Positions 56,378 through 64,000 of a stretch of 64,000 nt of DNA are shown one piece after another. Numbering within the stretch: the stretch's first letter is position 1; each line of letters opens with the position of its first letter. Where the stretch lies: contig NZ_JAKRNT010000014.1 in assembly GCF_022346605.1 (NCBI RefSeq), forward strand, positions 1 through 64,000, in the 5' to 3' direction. Below the pieces are notes generated by a model, which was given only the letters and a program-made list of their open reading frames with translations, was not told the DNA's origin and did no database searches. The position numbers and the translations under genes are program-made. Source of the stretch: Sporosarcina sp. ACRSL. GTDB lineage: Bacteria; Bacillota; Bacilli; Bacillales_A; Planococcaceae.

Positions 56378-57355
56378 ATGGAAAAAGGAGCATATCGGGT
56401 ATTGTTGTACTATAAATACGTACACATCGAAGACCCAGAAACATTTGCTGCCGAACATTTGGCTTTATGTAAGGAACTTGGATTGAAAGGCCGTATTCTC
56501 ATAGGGGAAGAAGGTATTAATGGTACATGTTCAGGTACTGTTGAACAAACTGATGCTTATATGGCGAAGATGCATAGCGATGAACGCTTCAAAGATCTTT
56601 GGTTTAAAATTGACGAGGCGGACGGACATGCGTTCAAAAAAATGCACGTACGTCATCGGAAAGAAATCGTAAACTTAAGCCTGGAAGAGGATATCAATCC
56701 GTTGGAATTGACTGGTGAATATTTGAAACCAGCAGAATTCTTAGAAGCTATGCAAGACGAAAACACAGTTGTGTTTGACACAAGAAATGATTATGAATAT
56801 GACCTCGGACATTTCAGAGGAGCGATTCGTCCGGATATTGAAAATTTCCGTGATCTTCCTGAGTGGGTCCGTGAGAATAGAGAACTATTTGAAGGTAAAA
56901 AAATTCTTGCATACTGCACTGGCGGTATTAGATGTGAGAAATTTACCGGATGGATGAAACGTGAAGGGTTTGAAGACGTTGCTCATCTAGAAGGTGGAAT
57001 CGTGACGTACGGTAAAGACCCTGTAGCGAAAGGCCAGCTTTGGGACGGCCAATGCTACGTATTCGACGAAAGGATTGCGGTTCCAATCAATCAAGTTGAA
57101 CATGTTGTTGTCGGACGCGATCATTTTGACGGAACTCCTTGCGAACGGTACGTGAACTGTGCCAACCCTGAATGCAATAAGAAAATTTTGTGCTCTGAAG
57201 AAAATGAGCATTTCTATATGCGTAGCTGTTCGGACGAATGCCGCACACATCCGCGCAACCGTTATTTTGTTGAACAAAATTTAACGGTTGAAGAATTTAA
57301 TAAACGAATTGAAGCGATTGCAAATAAGCGCAGCGAAGCAACTGCTGCGATGTAA
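56378..57355 (+). CDS. trhO: tRNA uridine(34) hydroxylase TrhO (rhodanese-like)
   Basis: 325 residues. Acylphosphatase-like N-terminal region ([21 protein letters not shown]), central rhodanese domain ([20 protein letters not shown]) with active-site loop [11 protein letters not shown] (Cys near 189), and a C-terminal Cys-rich segment ([17 protein letters not shown]). TrhO catalyses O2-dependent hydroxylation of U34 in tRNA. ATG 56378 has AAGGTGG 8 bases upstream; the longer frame adds 28 residues unlike the family. Confidence 0.92.
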   Translation: MEKGAYRVLLYYKYVHIEDPETFAAEHLALCKELGLKGRILIGEEGINGTCSGTVEQTDAYMAKMHSDERFKDLWFKIDEADGHAFKKMHVRHRKEIVNLSLEEDINPLELTGEYLKPAEFLEAMQDENTVVFDTRNDYEYDLGHFRGAIRPDIENFRDLPEWVRENRELFEGKKILAYCTGGIRCEKFTGWMKREGFEDVAHLEGGIVTYGKDPVAKGQLWDGQCYVFDERIAVPINQVEHVVVGRDHFDGTPCERYVNCANPECNKKILCSEENEHFYMRSCSDECRTHPRNRYFVEQNLTVEEFNKRIEAIANKRSEATAAM

Positions 57356-57361
57356 TGAAAG

Positions 57362-57401
57362 CACGCCGGGTAGTTGTAAAACTGCCCGGTCGTGTTTTTT
57401 T
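57362..57401 (+). terminator. Terminator after trhO
   Basis: CACG-CGGGTAGTT / AACTGCCCG-CGTG imperfect stem with a 4-base loop, then a long T-run. Confidence 0.85.
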
Positions 57402-57542
57402 GTTTTTTATGAATGCTACTGACATATTATGGAGCGGAATTATTGGATAATAAAAAACCATTGGAATGGACTTACTATGGTCTGTATCAATTCGTAGATG
57501 GTATACTACTATCAGTGAAAAGATATTGGAGGAACAGTTTTT

Positions 57543-58361
57543 ATGGAGTGGAGAAATATATATCGTGGATTCCTAATTGGGATCACCGACTTGATTCCGG
57601 GAGTGAGCGGAGGAACGATTGCGTTCATTCTTGGTATATATGATCGTTTATTATTAGCGCTTAGCGGCTTTTTCAGCCGAGACTGGAAAAAGCATCTCAG
57701 CTTTTTGCTGCCACTGGCTCTTGGGATTGGTACAACATTATTGCTTTTCAGCAAGGTCATTGACTTTCTGTTAACAGACTATCCCAAACCGACTGGATTT
57801 TTCTTTTTAGGATTGATTATCGGTATTGTACCATTGGTTTCAAGACAGGCAGAAATTCGAAAGAATTTCAAAATTCACCATTTCTTATTATTGATCGTAG
57901 TCGGTGTAGCATTGGCTTCGGCTGCTTTCGTTAATCCAGTTGAATCGGGTGTCATTACATCGTTAACGATGCAAAATACGGTAGGATTGTTTTTGGCTGG
58001 ATGGGCTGGAAGTATGGCCATGCTCTTGCCTGGGGTGAGCGGTTCATTCGTGTTGCTTTTACTCGGTGTTTATGCAACGGCCATCAATGCGCTTTCGACT
58101 TTGAATTTCCCAATAATTGTTGTTATTGGAGCGGGCGTCCTCGTAGGATTCTTCGTCAGCAGCCGGGCAATCCATTATCTATTGCATACTTTCAAGCATG
58201 CCATGTACGCCATAATTATCGGATTGATCATAGGATCTGTGTTCGTCATTTATCCGGGAATCCCGGAAAGCGGGACGCCATTTGTGATGAGCGTCATCGC
58301 ACTCATTACAGGATTAATTGTCGCTAATATTTTCAATGCTGCTAGCCCCTCGACTAAATGA
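57543..58361 (+). CDS. DUF368 undecaprenyl-phosphate translocase (PopT-like)
   Basis: 272 residues, about eight to nine membrane segments. The duplicated DUF368 signature is visible as DLIPGVSGGTIAFILGIYDRLL (near 16) and LLPGVSGSFVLLLLGVY (near 160). DUF368 proteins (PopT) recycle the lipid carrier undecaprenyl phosphate across the membrane for wall synthesis, and that role is inferred here. ATG 57543 follows GGAGG at 10 bases. Its 3' end overlaps the convergent DUF5658 gene by 8 bases with no terminator between. Confidence 0.87.
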   Translation: MEWRNIYRGFLIGITDLIPGVSGGTIAFILGIYDRLLLALSGFFSRDWKKHLSFLLPLALGIGTTLLLFSKVIDFLLTDYPKPTGFFFLGLIIGIVPLVSRQAEIRKNFKIHHFLLLIVVGVALASAAFVNPVESGVITSLTMQNTVGLFLAGWAGSMAMLLPGVSGSFVLLLLGVYATAINALSTLNFPIIVVIGAGVLVGFFVSSRAIHYLLHTFKHAMYAIIIGLIIGSVFVIYPGIPESGTPFVMSVIALITGLIVANIFNAASPSTK

Positions 58362-58692
58362 AAGTTGAAACAATAATAATCCATGAAATATGGATGAGGA
58401 TAACTAACGTATAAATGCAAAGTGTGACAGCGAGTAAATTTCTCACCAATTGGGACGGTTTTAGAAAATGCATGACGATGAATAGCAGAATCGGAAGACT
58501 TGCCTTCATTAAATAAAACGCAACGACATTAGATTCATAGAGGAAACGCACGAATATATTCGCTTCTTGGATATGACCGTAACGGATGCCGAAATCAGTG
58601 AAAATCGCATCGATCATGCATAAGCAAAATAGAAGAAAACATGTATGTAATAATCGGTCTTTGGAAGAGGGAAGTGCTTTGGTCGTTTCCAT
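58354..58692 (-). CDS. DUF5658-like small membrane protein
   Basis: About 112 residues with three hydrophobic segments (about 16-35, 55-72 and 82-105). The pattern D-x3-T-D near the first helix (MIDAIFTDFGIRYGHIQEANIFVRFL) with a Lys in LMKASLP resembles DUF5658. ATG 58692 is 8 bases after AGGAG; 58719 is an ORF extension without a good site. Function unknown. Confidence 0.65.
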   Translation of the reverse strand: METTKALPSSKDRLLHTCFLLFCLCMIDAIFTDFGIRYGHIQEANIFVRFLYESNVVAFYLMKASLPILLFIVMHFLKPSQLVRNLLAVTLCIYTLVILIHISWIIIVSTFI

Positions 58693-58812
58693 ATCTATCA
58701 CTCCTGACATAATTGGCATTCATCAGTTAGGATATGGAGAGAATAGATGATTTATTCAAAGAAGCGGCATAAAGATTTTATGGCAATACAAAATATATTG
58801 ATGGACGGCTAG

Positions 58813-58855
58813 AAAAACGCCAACGAAAAGGAATCCATTTCGTTGGCGTTTTTTG
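58813..58855. terminator. Bidirectional terminator next to katA
   Basis: 16-bp stem AAAAACGCCAACGAAA/TTTCGTTGGCGTTTTT, 9-base loop. It ends katA (minus strand), the stop of which is 6 bases away. Confidence 0.9.
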
Positions 58856-58860
58856 TATTC

Positions 58861-60357
58861 TTATTTACTTGTAACTTCTTGTTTCACTAGTACGTCATCC
58901 ATTGAAATCCCAAGCGCCGCTGCTACTCCTTCGCCATAAGCAGGATCCGCTTGGTAGCAGTGACGGATATGTCGATATTTGATTTCGTTTGGAGCATCTC
59001 CAAGATTACGGGCGGTGTTGCCGAACAACAGCTCTTTTTGTTCGTCACTCATTAAATTGAACAATTTGCCCGGTTGTGTGAAATAATCACTGTCATCCTC
59101 ACGGAAATCCCAGTGCGCTGCATCGTCATAAATTTTAAGTGGCCGCTCTTTAAAGTCAGGCTGTTCCTTCCACTCTCCGAAACTGTTCGGCTCATAGGAA
59201 GTCTTGCTTCCATAGTTGCCATCAACCCGCATCGCGCCATCACGGTGGTAGCTGTGGACTGGACATTTTGGAGCGTTGACCGGAATTTGGTGATGATTCA
59301 CTCCGAGGCGGTAACGCTGTGCATCTCCGTATGAGAACAGTCTTGCTTGCAACATTTTATCAGGTGAGAAGCCGATGCCTGGCACGATTGCAGCAGGTGT
59401 GAAAGCAGCTTGCTCAACTTCTGCAAAGTAGTTTTCCGGATTACGATTCAATTCAAACTCGCCAACTTCGATGAGAGGGAAGTCGCCTTTATACCAGACC
59501 TTTGTTAAATCAAACGGGTTGTACGGCATATTGAGTGCCTGTTCTTCCGTCATTACTTGGATATACATTTTCCATTTCGGGAAGTTGCCGTTGTCGATGT
59601 TATCCAATAGATCACGTTGATGTGTTTCACGGTCAGTACCGATCAATTCGGCAGCTTGTTCGTCTGTTAAATTCTCAATTCCTTGTTGGGAGCGGAAATG
59701 GAACTTAACCCAAACACGTTCATTATTCTCGTTGATCATACTATACGTATGGCTTCCGAAGCCATGCATGTGACGATAGGACTTCGGAATTCCACGATCA
59801 CTCATGACGATTGTAATTTGGTGCAATGCTTCAGGAAGGGAAGTCCAAAAATCCCAGTTGTTTGTCGCACTTCTCATATTCGTACGCGGATCCCTTTTGA
59901 CAGCGTGGTTCAAGTCAGGAAATTGAAGCGGATCTCTGAAAAAGAAAACAGGTGTGTTATTTCCGACGAGATCCCAGTTACCTTCTTCCGTGTAAAACTT
60001 CAGAGCGAAACCACGGATATCTCGTTCCGCATCAGCAGCTCCACGCTCGCCGGCAACCGTTGAAAAGCGAGCAAACATTTCCGTCTTTTTCCCGACTTCG
60101 GAGAAAATTTTCGCTCTTGTATATTGAGTAATATCATTCGTTACTGTAAAAGTCCCATAAGCTCCAGACCCTTTTGCATGCATACGGCGTTCAGGAATGA
60201 CTTCGCGGTCGAAATGTGCAAGTTTTTCAATTAACCATACATCTTGTAAAAGGACCGGCCCTCTAGGACCTGCAGTCATTGAGTTCTGGTTGTCCACAAC
60301 AGGAGCGCCTGCAGCTGTCGTTAACTTACTTTGAGAATGATTATCATTGTTTGTCAT
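58861..60357 (-). CDS. katA: Heme catalase (clade 3, KatA type)
   Basis: 498 residues; 2 H2O2 to O2 and water, cytoplasmic. The active-site His lies in [15 protein letters not shown]; the Asn in [14 protein letters not shown]; the heme-ligand Tyr in [23 protein letters not shown]. Length and motifs fit small-subunit catalases. GGGGG is 8 bases before the ATG. A PerR-type box lies about 80 bases upstream, so induction by peroxide is expected. Confidence 0.96.
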   Translation of the reverse strand: MTNNDNHSQSKLTTAAGAPVVDNQNSMTAGPRGPVLLQDVWLIEKLAHFDREVIPERRMHAKGSGAYGTFTVTNDITQYTRAKIFSEVGKKTEMFARFSTVAGERGAADAERDIRGFALKFYTEEGNWDLVGNNTPVFFFRDPLQFPDLNHAVKRDPRTNMRSATNNWDFWTSLPEALHQITIVMSDRGIPKSYRHMHGFGSHTYSMINENNERVWVKFHFRSQQGIENLTDEQAAELIGTDRETHQRDLLDNIDNGNFPKWKMYIQVMTEEQALNMPYNPFDLTKVWYKGDFPLIEVGEFELNRNPENYFAEVEQAAFTPAAIVPGIGFSPDKMLQARLFSYGDAQRYRLGVNHHQIPVNAPKCPVHSYHRDGAMRVDGNYGSKTSYEPNSFGEWKEQPDFKERPLKIYDDAAHWDFREDDSDYFTQPGKLFNLMSDEQKELLFGNTARNLGDAPNEIKYRHIRHCYQADPAYGEGVAAALGISMDDVLVKQEVTSK

Positions 60358-60437
60358 TGATAATGCCCCCTAAATTTAATAGTCTTCTTACTCTCCCATT
60401 CAATATAACATAGGTGTTTTATGAAATCTACAGTTAA

Positions 60438-60452
60438 TTATAATCATTATTG
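60438..60452. promoter_or_regulatory. PerR box upstream of katA
   Basis: TTATAATCATTATTG matches the PerR consensus TTATAATNATTATAA at 12 of 14 defined positions. The ends differ only in the last two bases. It lies 81 bases upstream of the katA ATG. Fur and Zur boxes are similar, but catalase context favours PerR. Confidence 0.65.
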
Positions 60453-60527
60453 AAAAGTAATTGGTATCGCATTATTTCTATTATATTTAACTAATTATAT
60501 AGAATGGTCGTAAAACTCAGGTAAATA

Positions 60528-61325
60528 CTATAAACTATTATTATGAGGCAAAACCCATTCTCCTACAGATTGACCCATTTTTACTTCCTCATTCGATTGA
60601 ACCGTTGGTCGGAAGGAACCGTTATTTTCCAAAAATAAAATGACAGTCGATCCAAATGAGAAATGGCCAAACTTCTCGCCTTTTGTACATATGTTGGAGG
60701 AATCCAAAATATGAATACTATTCACATTCAAAGCTCCAACTTTAATTATCGCCATCCTTCCATGGACGGTTGAAATTTCGGATATGAGTCGGTAATTTGT
60801 CGCAAAAGGCTCGTTGCCTAGGCGCATTCCTAGATCATTGACAGGATAAGACATTGTGCCAAGAGCATATCTGGACAATAGCTCACCGTCATATGGATAG
60901 TGAAAATGATGATAATGGCTAGGGGAGAGGTAAAAAATATAAAAAAATCCCCCTTTATATGGAATTGTCCTCTTTTCATCTCCCAATATTTTCTTTATAC
61001 TATATAGATGGTTCTTAATCATGAATGATTGGTTCGTATCGATGGTTCCAAACTCCTTAACGATACCGTCTACCGGGGAAATAAGTGTTTCGTCGCGCAT
61101 ATCGATCGGACGGGAACCCTTTTTCAAATTACGCGTAAAATAAGCTTGAAGGCTACTATAATGATCAATCGGGAATTCTGCTTCCGACTCGTTTATATGA
61201 TAGGTCTGTGCAAAAGGTTTGATCAGTTTCTTGCTTACACGAGATTTTGCAATTGTTTTTAAAAGAGCGGATGATACGGGATGGCCGCTCAGTTCGACAA
61301 ATCGGTTGAATAGTATTTTTTTCAT
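60528..61325 (-). CDS. psd: Phosphatidylserine decarboxylase proenzyme
   Basis: 265 residues; makes phosphatidylethanolamine from phosphatidylserine at the membrane. The self-cleavage site is FGST (HFSFGSTVILFLE, near 225), giving the pyruvoyl group. The catalytic Asp is in LISPVDGIVKEFG and the His in HHFHYPYDGE. ATG 61325 has GGAG 9 bases upstream; the longer frame crosses the pssA promoter region. It is divergent from pssA, its pathway partner, with 71 bases between. Confidence 0.93.
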   Translation of the reverse strand: MKKILFNRFVELSGHPVSSALLKTIAKSRVSKKLIKPFAQTYHINESEAEFPIDHYSSLQAYFTRNLKKGSRPIDMRDETLISPVDGIVKEFGTIDTNQSFMIKNHLYSIKKILGDEKRTIPYKGGFFYIFYLSPSHYHHFHYPYDGELLSRYALGTMSYPVNDLGMRLGNEPFATNYRLISEISTVHGRMAIIKVGALNVNSIHILDSSNICTKGEKFGHFSFGSTVILFLENNGSFRPTVQSNEEVKMGQSVGEWVLPHNNSL

Positions 61326-61396
61326 TTCATCAGTCTCCAATACTTTTATAGTAGGTAACAACAAGTCAGAAAGATTATTATACTGGAGGGATTTCC

Positions 61397-61930
61397 ATGT
61401 TTTTATCCAGATACTTAGATTATACGAAAATAAAGGGCCAATTGGCGAATGCAATCACGATTACGAATTTAAGTTTTGGAATCATTGCAATTATTCTTAT
61501 TGCTAAGGGTTTAGGTCATATGAGTCTCGTTTTCATTTTCCTAGCAGCTCTTTTCGATCGATTTGATGGTTTAGTCGCCCGCCACTTTCACGCTGAATCT
61601 CTCTTCGGAAAAGAATTGGATTCGTTAAGTGACATCGTCTCATTCGGGGTCGCACCCGCACTTCTAATTTATATGACCGATTTATCCGAGATGCTATGGG
61701 TAGGGATTGCTGCGACTGTCTTTTACATTGCAACAGGGGCTATTCGACTAGCGCGTTACAACGTCAAAGAGTTTGATGGGTCATTTTATGGCTTGCCGAT
61801 TACTGCGGCAGGCGTACTGTTGACACTATGCTATTTCCTAAGCCCTTATGTCGGACCTCCATTTTTTGTCATTGTCATGGTCGTTCTCGGCGTGGCTATG
61901 ATCAGCAATATCCGTATTGCGAAGGTATAA
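61397..61930 (+). CDS. pssA: CDP-diacylglycerol-serine O-phosphatidyltransferase
   Basis: 177 residues with about five to six membrane segments. The CDP-alcohol phosphotransferase motif DG-x2-AR-x8-G-x3-D-x3-D is complete: FDGLVARHFHAESLFGKELDSLSD (written here as FDGLVAR, GKELDSLSD). It forms phosphatidylserine, the substrate of Psd encoded divergently. GGAGGG precedes the ATG. In B. subtilis pssA and psd are co-directional, so the head-to-head order is a local difference. Confidence 0.92.
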   Translation: MFLSRYLDYTKIKGQLANAITITNLSFGIIAIILIAKGLGHMSLVFIFLAALFDRFDGLVARHFHAESLFGKELDSLSDIVSFGVAPALLIYMTDLSEMLWVGIAATVFYIATGAIRLARYNVKEFDGSFYGLPITAAGVLLTLCYFLSPYVGPPFFVIVMVVLGVAMISNIRIAKV

Positions 61931-62002
61931 CCAACCGTTTTTTCTCAATGATGAACTTTACATCTCCAATTTGCAGGAGTATAATTTAATATGTCCCAAA
62001 TT

Positions 62003-62090
62003 GGAGACGTACCCAAGAGGCTGAAGGGGGCTGACTCGAAATCAGCTAGGGCGTTCACGCGCCGCGGGGGTTCAAATCCTCTCGTCTCCG
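62003..62090 (+). tRNA. tRNA-Ser (anticodon CGA)
   Basis: 88 nt: acceptor GGAGACG/CGTCTCC, D-arm CCC/GGG, anticodon arm GCTGA-CTCGAAA-TCAGC with anticodon CGA, a long variable arm as in class II tRNAs, T-loop TTCAAAT, discriminator G. CCA is not encoded. The tyrosine integrase gene beyond its 3' end suggests the tRNA end is the attachment site. Confidence 0.95.
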
Positions 62091-62122
62091 TAATCAGAAA
62101 CCGAAGGATTTCAAACAGTGTC

Positions 62123-62153
62123 AAAACCCTTGTGTTTACAAGGGTTTTTCTTT
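62123..62153 (+). terminator. Terminator downstream of tRNA-Ser
   Basis: AAAACCCTTGT/ACAAGGGTTTT stem with a 4-base loop, then TCTTTTT. Confidence 0.85.
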
Positions 62154-62190
62154 TTGTCTATGTCATCAGATTGTATCTAATTAAAACAAA

Positions 62191-62218
62191 CCGATGTTAA
62201 ATCCGATGTTAACATCGG
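62191..62218 (-). terminator. Integrase gene terminator (nested palindrome)
   Basis: Minus-strand hairpin CCGATGTTAA/TTAACATCGG with an 8-base loop followed by TTTGTTTT. The right arm also forms the perfect 16-bp palindrome CCGATGTTAACATCGG, so two alternative hairpins are possible. Confidence 0.7.
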
Positions 62219-62231
62219 GTAGAAAGCTTAA

Positions 62232-63404
62232 TTAGATGCCCATGAAGCTATTGAATTTATTGATGGCTTCTTCTTTTGCTTTTTCCGAAACATGGGCGTA
62301 AATATTCATGGTTGTTTTGATATCGCTATGTCCTAAACGATCCTGGACTTCCTTTAAACTGGCTCCTGCTTCAAAGAGCAATGAGCAGTGCGTATGACGT
62401 AGCCCGTGTGTCGTAATCTTTTCTAATTGGTATTTCTTCTGCACATGCAAGATCCACTTTCGAGTTTTTGTAGGCTTAACGAATTCATTGCGTTCGTTGC
62501 TGAATACGAGTTGCTTGGGTTGCAACGTATTAAAGCCCAGTACCAAATAATCTTTCTTCTGTTTCTTCTTCCATTCTTTTAAGATTGCCATTGTTGTGTC
62601 GTCCATTTTGATAGTGCGAGCAATTCCGGTTTTTGTGGACTTTACATATAACTGATTATCTTTACCGTGCGCAATAGCCTTGTTGATACGGATTTCATTT
62701 GCCGAAAAGTTGAGGTCGTTCCAAGTAAGTGCTAACGCTTCTCCTTTTCTCATACCGCTAAAGGCGAGTAGACGGAATAAAACATAGGCTTTGTAGTTGC
62801 TACCTTGTTCCAAGCATGAAAGGAACTCAATCAGCTGTTCACGATTATAAAAGTTCTCCATTTCATTGTCGTTCTCTACAATAACCTTCTTGGAAGCATT
62901 GGTAGGCATGTCTACATATGCAAATGGATTAGTTTGAAGATAGCCACGCTTAATGGCGAAGTCTAACACTTTCGCGGCATATGCTTTGACCATGCGGAAA
63001 TTTTTCAACTTTGATGACCACTCATCTACATGCTTCTGGCATACATCCACATTAATCATTTCAATCTTATAAGCGCCCATGGCAGGAAGGATGTGATTTC
63101 TAAAAAGACCCGTTGTCTTGACGAATGTACTTTCTTCCACCGTCTTTTCGTACTGGATGTTCCATAAAACGTAAATCTCCTGGAATGTCTCTGCACGTTG
63201 CTTATGAAACGTACCTTTCTCAATCTCTACTTTTATTCTAGCGAGTGCTATTTCTGCTTCTTTTTTAGTTCTGAAGCTGCTTCGTGTGGTGCGCTTTTCA
63301 TTCCCTGTCAATGGGTCAATGCCAATGTATACTTTGAAACGGTAGCGCTTCTGACCATTTTTCAATGTGTAGCTTTCAATAGATGTTGTTTTTTTCTTTG
63401 CCAC
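62232..63404 (-). CDS. Tyrosine recombinase / integrase
   Basis: About 390 residues. AP2-like arm-binding N-terminus (YRFKVYIGIDPLTGNEKRTTR), SAM-like core-binding domain (about 75-170) and catalytic domain with Arg219 (SGMRKGEAL), His333-x-x-Arg336 (THGLRHTH), His359 (LGHSD) and Tyr369 (MNIYAHV). It is the phage/ICE Int-Tn916/phiLC3-like type. GTG 63404 has GGGGG 7 bases upstream; an ORF extension to 63473 lacks this. It reads toward tRNA-Ser, the expected site of integration. Confidence 0.93.
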   Translation of the reverse strand: MAKKKTTSIESYTLKNGQKRYRFKVYIGIDPLTGNEKRTTRSSFRTKKEAEIALARIKVEIEKGTFHKQRAETFQEIYVLWNIQYEKTVEESTFVKTTGLFRNHILPAMGAYKIEMINVDVCQKHVDEWSSKLKNFRMVKAYAAKVLDFAIKRGYLQTNPFAYVDMPTNASKKVIVENDNEMENFYNREQLIEFLSCLEQGSNYKAYVLFRLLAFSGMRKGEALALTWNDLNFSANEIRINKAIAHGKDNQLYVKSTKTGIARTIKMDDTTMAILKEWKKKQKKDYLVLGFNTLQPKQLVFSNERNEFVKPTKTRKWILHVQKKYQLEKITTHGLRHTHCSLLFEAGASLKEVQDRLGHSDIKTTMNIYAHVSEKAKEEAINKFNSFMGI

Positions 63405-63527
63405 AGTTAATCCCCCATTCCTTATTCGGAGGCAAGGTCGGGGTGCCGAGAGCAATGACTCGGCAATCAACATATATCATGACCGGCTACTAATTGCAAT
63501 TTCCCTTACCTGCCCCCTTAATTCTGA

Positions 63528-63797
63528 TTAATGACTGTTTTTTTCCAAAAAGTCATCAATTTCTTTTTTTGATACACGCTTCACACCGTCGATTTCACAG
63601 ACCCTCAAGCCCAATTCTCTGAACTTTATGAACGTGTTGTAGGAGACCCCTGCATAAGCAGATCCTTCTTTTAAACTCATCCATTCTTTGCTTAATTGCT
63701 GCTCATTGTATTGATTCATTGCTTCTCTCACAGTATTTAGCACTACATTCCGTAGCTGCTCCTCAAGTCCTTGAGGCATGTCTAATTCGATACGCAT
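63528..63797 (-). CDS. Excisionase-like HTH protein
   Basis: 89 residues with a MerR/excisionase-type DNA-binding domain in the C-terminal half: WMSLKEGSAYAGVSYNTFIKFRELGLRVCEIDGVKRVSKKEIDDFLEKN. The N-terminal 40 residues form an amphipathic helix. It lies upstream of the integrase on the same strand, which supports a role as recombination directionality factor. GAGG-type ribosome site precedes the ATG. Confidence 0.8.
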   Translation of the reverse strand: MRIELDMPQGLEEQLRNVVLNTVREAMNQYNEQQLSKEWMSLKEGSAYAGVSYNTFIKFRELGLRVCEIDGVKRVSKKEIDDFLEKNSH

Positions 63798-63863
63798 TTC
63801 CTCATACTCCTATGTTTTCTCTCTGGATATTTTTGTCGGAAAGTGAATTATGAAAACAAAAAA

Positions 63864-63975
63864 GCAACCAATAGATATCTCATAAAAACACAAAAGAAGG
63901 CGCAAGGATACAATTCCCTGTGTCTACTTTTATGCTATTATGCGCTATCTTTGGTTGCGCGGTTATCTTTTGTGT
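63864..63975. promoter_or_regulatory. Cluster of interleaved inverted repeats upstream of the excisionase gene
   Basis: GCAACCAATAGATA (63864-63877) is inverted at 63946-63958 (TATCTTTGGTTGC, one base fewer). ACACAAAAGA (63888-63897) is inverted at 63966-63975. GCGCAA (63900-63905) is inverted at 63955-63960. AGATATCT at 63874-63881 is itself palindromic. The arms cross rather than nest, which points to protein-binding sites rather than one hairpin. Confidence 0.5.
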
Positions 63976-64000
63976 GATTGAAGAGCGTGTGAATGTCAAG

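Noticed and set aside
57413..57643. Open frame of 76 codons before the DUF368 gene
   Set aside because: It overlaps the start of a convincing membrane protein gene in another frame and resembles nothing.
61991..62200. Open frame of 69 codons over tRNA-Ser
   Set aside because: It is the familiar spurious translation of a serine tRNA gene (GDVPKRLKGADSKSA).

Overview
The window looks like the chromosome of a low-to-mid-GC Gram-positive of the Bacillales, most probably a Sporosarcina-like member of the Planococcaceae. The evidence is gene content and order: dnaE-accD-accA-pfkA-pyk-citZ-icd-phoP-phoR-polA-mutM-coaE-gapB-nrdR-dnaB-dnaI-thrS-infC-rpmI-rplT follows the Bacillus subtilis backbone. 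Other pointers are strong GGAGG ribosome binding sites, many TTG/GTG starts, a T-box leader before thrS, an L20-type leader and ATT start at infC, and an hflK/hflC pair between phoR and polA. The genus is an inference, not proven.

Layout. 1-9.9 kb: universal stress protein, alanine dehydrogenase, an M24 peptidase, a UPF0173-type hydrolase, a CBS/DRTGG regulator, nano-RNase NrnA and DNA polymerase DnaE, whose PHP domain has lost its metal ligands. 9.9-16.3 kb: a repeat- and IS-remnant-filled gap, then a FadR-type regulator with acetyl-CoA carboxylase accDA, pfkA and pyk. 16.4-21 kb: fxsA, a ytvI-type transporter, citZ, icd, and then a gap where relatives carry mdh. 21-31 kb: a hot-dog protein with phoPR behind four phased PhoP half-sites, hflKC, polA-mutM-coaE and gapB. 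31-40.3 kb: a DUF3888 accessory gene between repeats, nrdR-dnaB-dnaI, T-box-thrS, and infC-rpmI-rplT with structured leaders. 40-62 kb: mixed single genes (dUTPase, XRE regulator, phosphoesterase, quinone-reductase-like enzyme, fhs, GGDEF protein, M3 peptidase, chemoreceptor, ferredoxin-NADP reductase, GntR/DUF1648 pair, polysaccharide deacetylase, trhO, DUF368 lipid-carrier translocase, catalase with a PerR box, psd/pssA). 62 kb to the end: tRNA-Ser(CGA) followed by a tyrosine integrase and an excisionase-like gene, which is the left edge of an integrated element running out of the window.

The most unusual signal is a dispersed structured repeat. Eight copies (A-H) lie between 9.9 and 38.6 kb, in both orientations and only between genes. 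The core is about 125-130 bp with terminal inverted repeats (GTTGATT...AATCAAC). Several helices change sequence from copy to copy while keeping their pairing, which is good evidence that the fold is selected or was recently copied as a hairpin. Three copies are enlarged by one to three small hairpin cassettes in the same order. One copy sits inside the thrS transcript between its T-box and the coding region. Copies also border three places (malic enzyme, mdh and speD positions) where B. subtilis-type backbones carry genes that are missing here. I cannot tell without a search whether this family is already catalogued.
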